From Chitinophagales bacterium (lineage in GTDB: Bacteria > Bacteroidota > Bacteroidia > Chitinophagales > Saprospiraceae), in NCBI GenBank assembly GCA_022360175.1, contig JAKSDI010000304.1, positions 1 to 54,195 of the forward strand: a DNA stretch of 54,195 nt. Direction: 5' to 3'. Numbering within the stretch: the stretch's first letter is position 1; every line of letters starts with the position of its first letter. The position numbers and the translations under genes are program-made. Of the stretch, positions 53,579-54,195 are shown piece after piece. The notes beneath the pieces were generated by a model. The model did no database searches and was not told the origin of the DNA. It was given only the letters and a program-made list of their open reading frames with translations.

Positions 53579-54068
53579 ACGAATTTAATTTTACGTTGAA
53601 GTTGTTTGTACTTTACAATACACGTATATCAAAAGTATCCGATTCTTCGATTTTGAGGGAGATTACTACAATGATCCTGAGTTGTAGATACAGGATCATT
53701 GTATGCTGTTTATACAAACTTGGGTATTCCTTTTATTAAATACAAGTACAGAATTGTGCTTTTATTGTAAAATAAAAGAAGAAAAAAGATAATAAATGAT
53801 TGATAGTTAGATGTTTAATTGAATCTTTTTTTGATAAATTATCGAAAGCGTCCCACGATCGGAATTGAGAGCGTGTTTGGGAATTTGTTTTTTGAACGGC
53901 TTTCTTATTTTTTCAATTCCCAGCTATGTTCTTACATTGCTGCTTTTGACCTGAAAAACCAAGATAATTTATCCCTCATCTAAGTGCCAAGACAAATTAA
54001 ATCACATATTATCTTGAGCCAATATTCATCCTATGCAGCGTTGAATCCCGATAATTATCGCATACGCG
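53579..54068. other. Gene-poor interval, possible mobile-element remnant
   Basis: No coding frame is convincing here. Around 53866-53933 a stem (GGGAATT near 53879 with AATTCCC near 53919) brackets a T-rich sequence, and the string GAGCGTGTTTGGGAATTTG resembles the termini of some Bacteroidota insertion sequences. That resemblance is from memory and weak. No transposase reading frame accompanies it. Confidence 0.25.
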
Positions 54069-54194
54069 TCAACCTAAGGGATTGAAGATAAAATGTAAAT
54101 GATTAATTCGCTTCCGTTTTTCATAAGTATGATAGTAAGCGACCAGAGGGACAAATTCCATCCATTTCTTAGGTTTTAGGAATAAATCCCAAAA
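54069..54194 (-). CDS. Possible C-terminal end of a gene running off the window
   Basis: On the minus strand the frame from base 54194 is open for 41 codons to a TGA at 54071-54069. The residues include LKPKKWMEFVPLVAYYHTYE and the end HFIFNPLG. The composition is protein-like, rich in aromatic and basic residues. I do not recognise the family. With only 41 codons it may be chance. Confidence 0.3.
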   Translation of the reverse strand, partial: FWDLFLKPKKWMEFVPLVAYYHTYEKRKRINHLHFIFNPLG

Positions 54195-54195
54195 A

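Noticed and set aside
1-54195. CRISPR arrays, tRNA or rRNA genes
   Set aside because: No spaced direct repeats, no cloverleaf with TTCGAAT-type arms, and no rRNA stretches were found in the intergenic regions.

Overview
The window is chromosomal DNA of an AT-rich Bacteroidota bacterium, most likely a Cytophagales relative. The evidence is a set of lineage-typical families (DUF4837, DUF4175, DUF4249, FecI/FecR/STN-TonB receptor, DUF1501/DUF1800 pair), type IX secretion C-terminal sorting domains, few Shine-Dalgarno sequences, and many start-proximal matches to the Bacteroidota -7 promoter element TAnnTTTG. No rRNA, tRNA, CRISPR array or intact insertion sequence was seen.

Layout. 1-881: the end of an M28 peptidase, then a gene-free stretch holding a candidate structured RNA with two hairpins sharing one loop motif. 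882-8295: htpG, an ECF sigma/anti-sigma pair, a DUF4837 lipoprotein, a small membrane protein, a MoxR AAA+ ATPase and a VanX-type D,D-dipeptidase. 8471-11065: two polyprenol-linked glycosyltransferases. 11081-12564: a minus-strand operon SRAP-dtd-MazG (DNA, tRNA and nucleotide quality control). 12565-13287: a gene-free interval with perfect and near-perfect DnaA boxes next to an AT-rich stretch, a candidate oriC. 13288-16539: heme A synthase and a LolD/FtsX-type ABC transporter whose permease has a His-rich loop. 16652-19843: DUF1501/DUF1800 pair. 20103-22002: two overlapping lipoprotein genes.

22087-43588 is mostly on the minus strand: an alpha-oxoamine synthase for sphingo- or sulfonolipids, an Rpn-like nuclease (plus strand), a rhodanese lipoprotein, diphosphomevalonate decarboxylase, an M1 peptidase, the thrA-thrB-thrC operon, a decayed class A beta-lactamase, ybeY with a histidine-kinase-like ATPase and a giant DUF4175 protein, a T9SS cargo protein, a second M1 peptidase and an alpha/beta hydrolase. 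Two perfect copies of the parS palindrome GTTCCACGTGGAAC lie 420 bp apart around thrC, about 16 kb from the candidate oriC. Together these suggest that the window spans the origin/segregation region of the chromosome.

43934-53578: an OmpA-family lipoprotein, then a block with sigma factor, FecR, TonB-dependent receptor, DUF4249 lipoprotein and serine hydrolase. This block has visibly higher GC in sampled lines and is bracketed by two near-identical copies of a terminator-like hairpin, suggesting acquisition. An unrecognised protein with a long hydrophobic/amphipathic helix and a small lipoprotein follow. The right end is gene-poor, with a possible minus-strand gene running off the edge.
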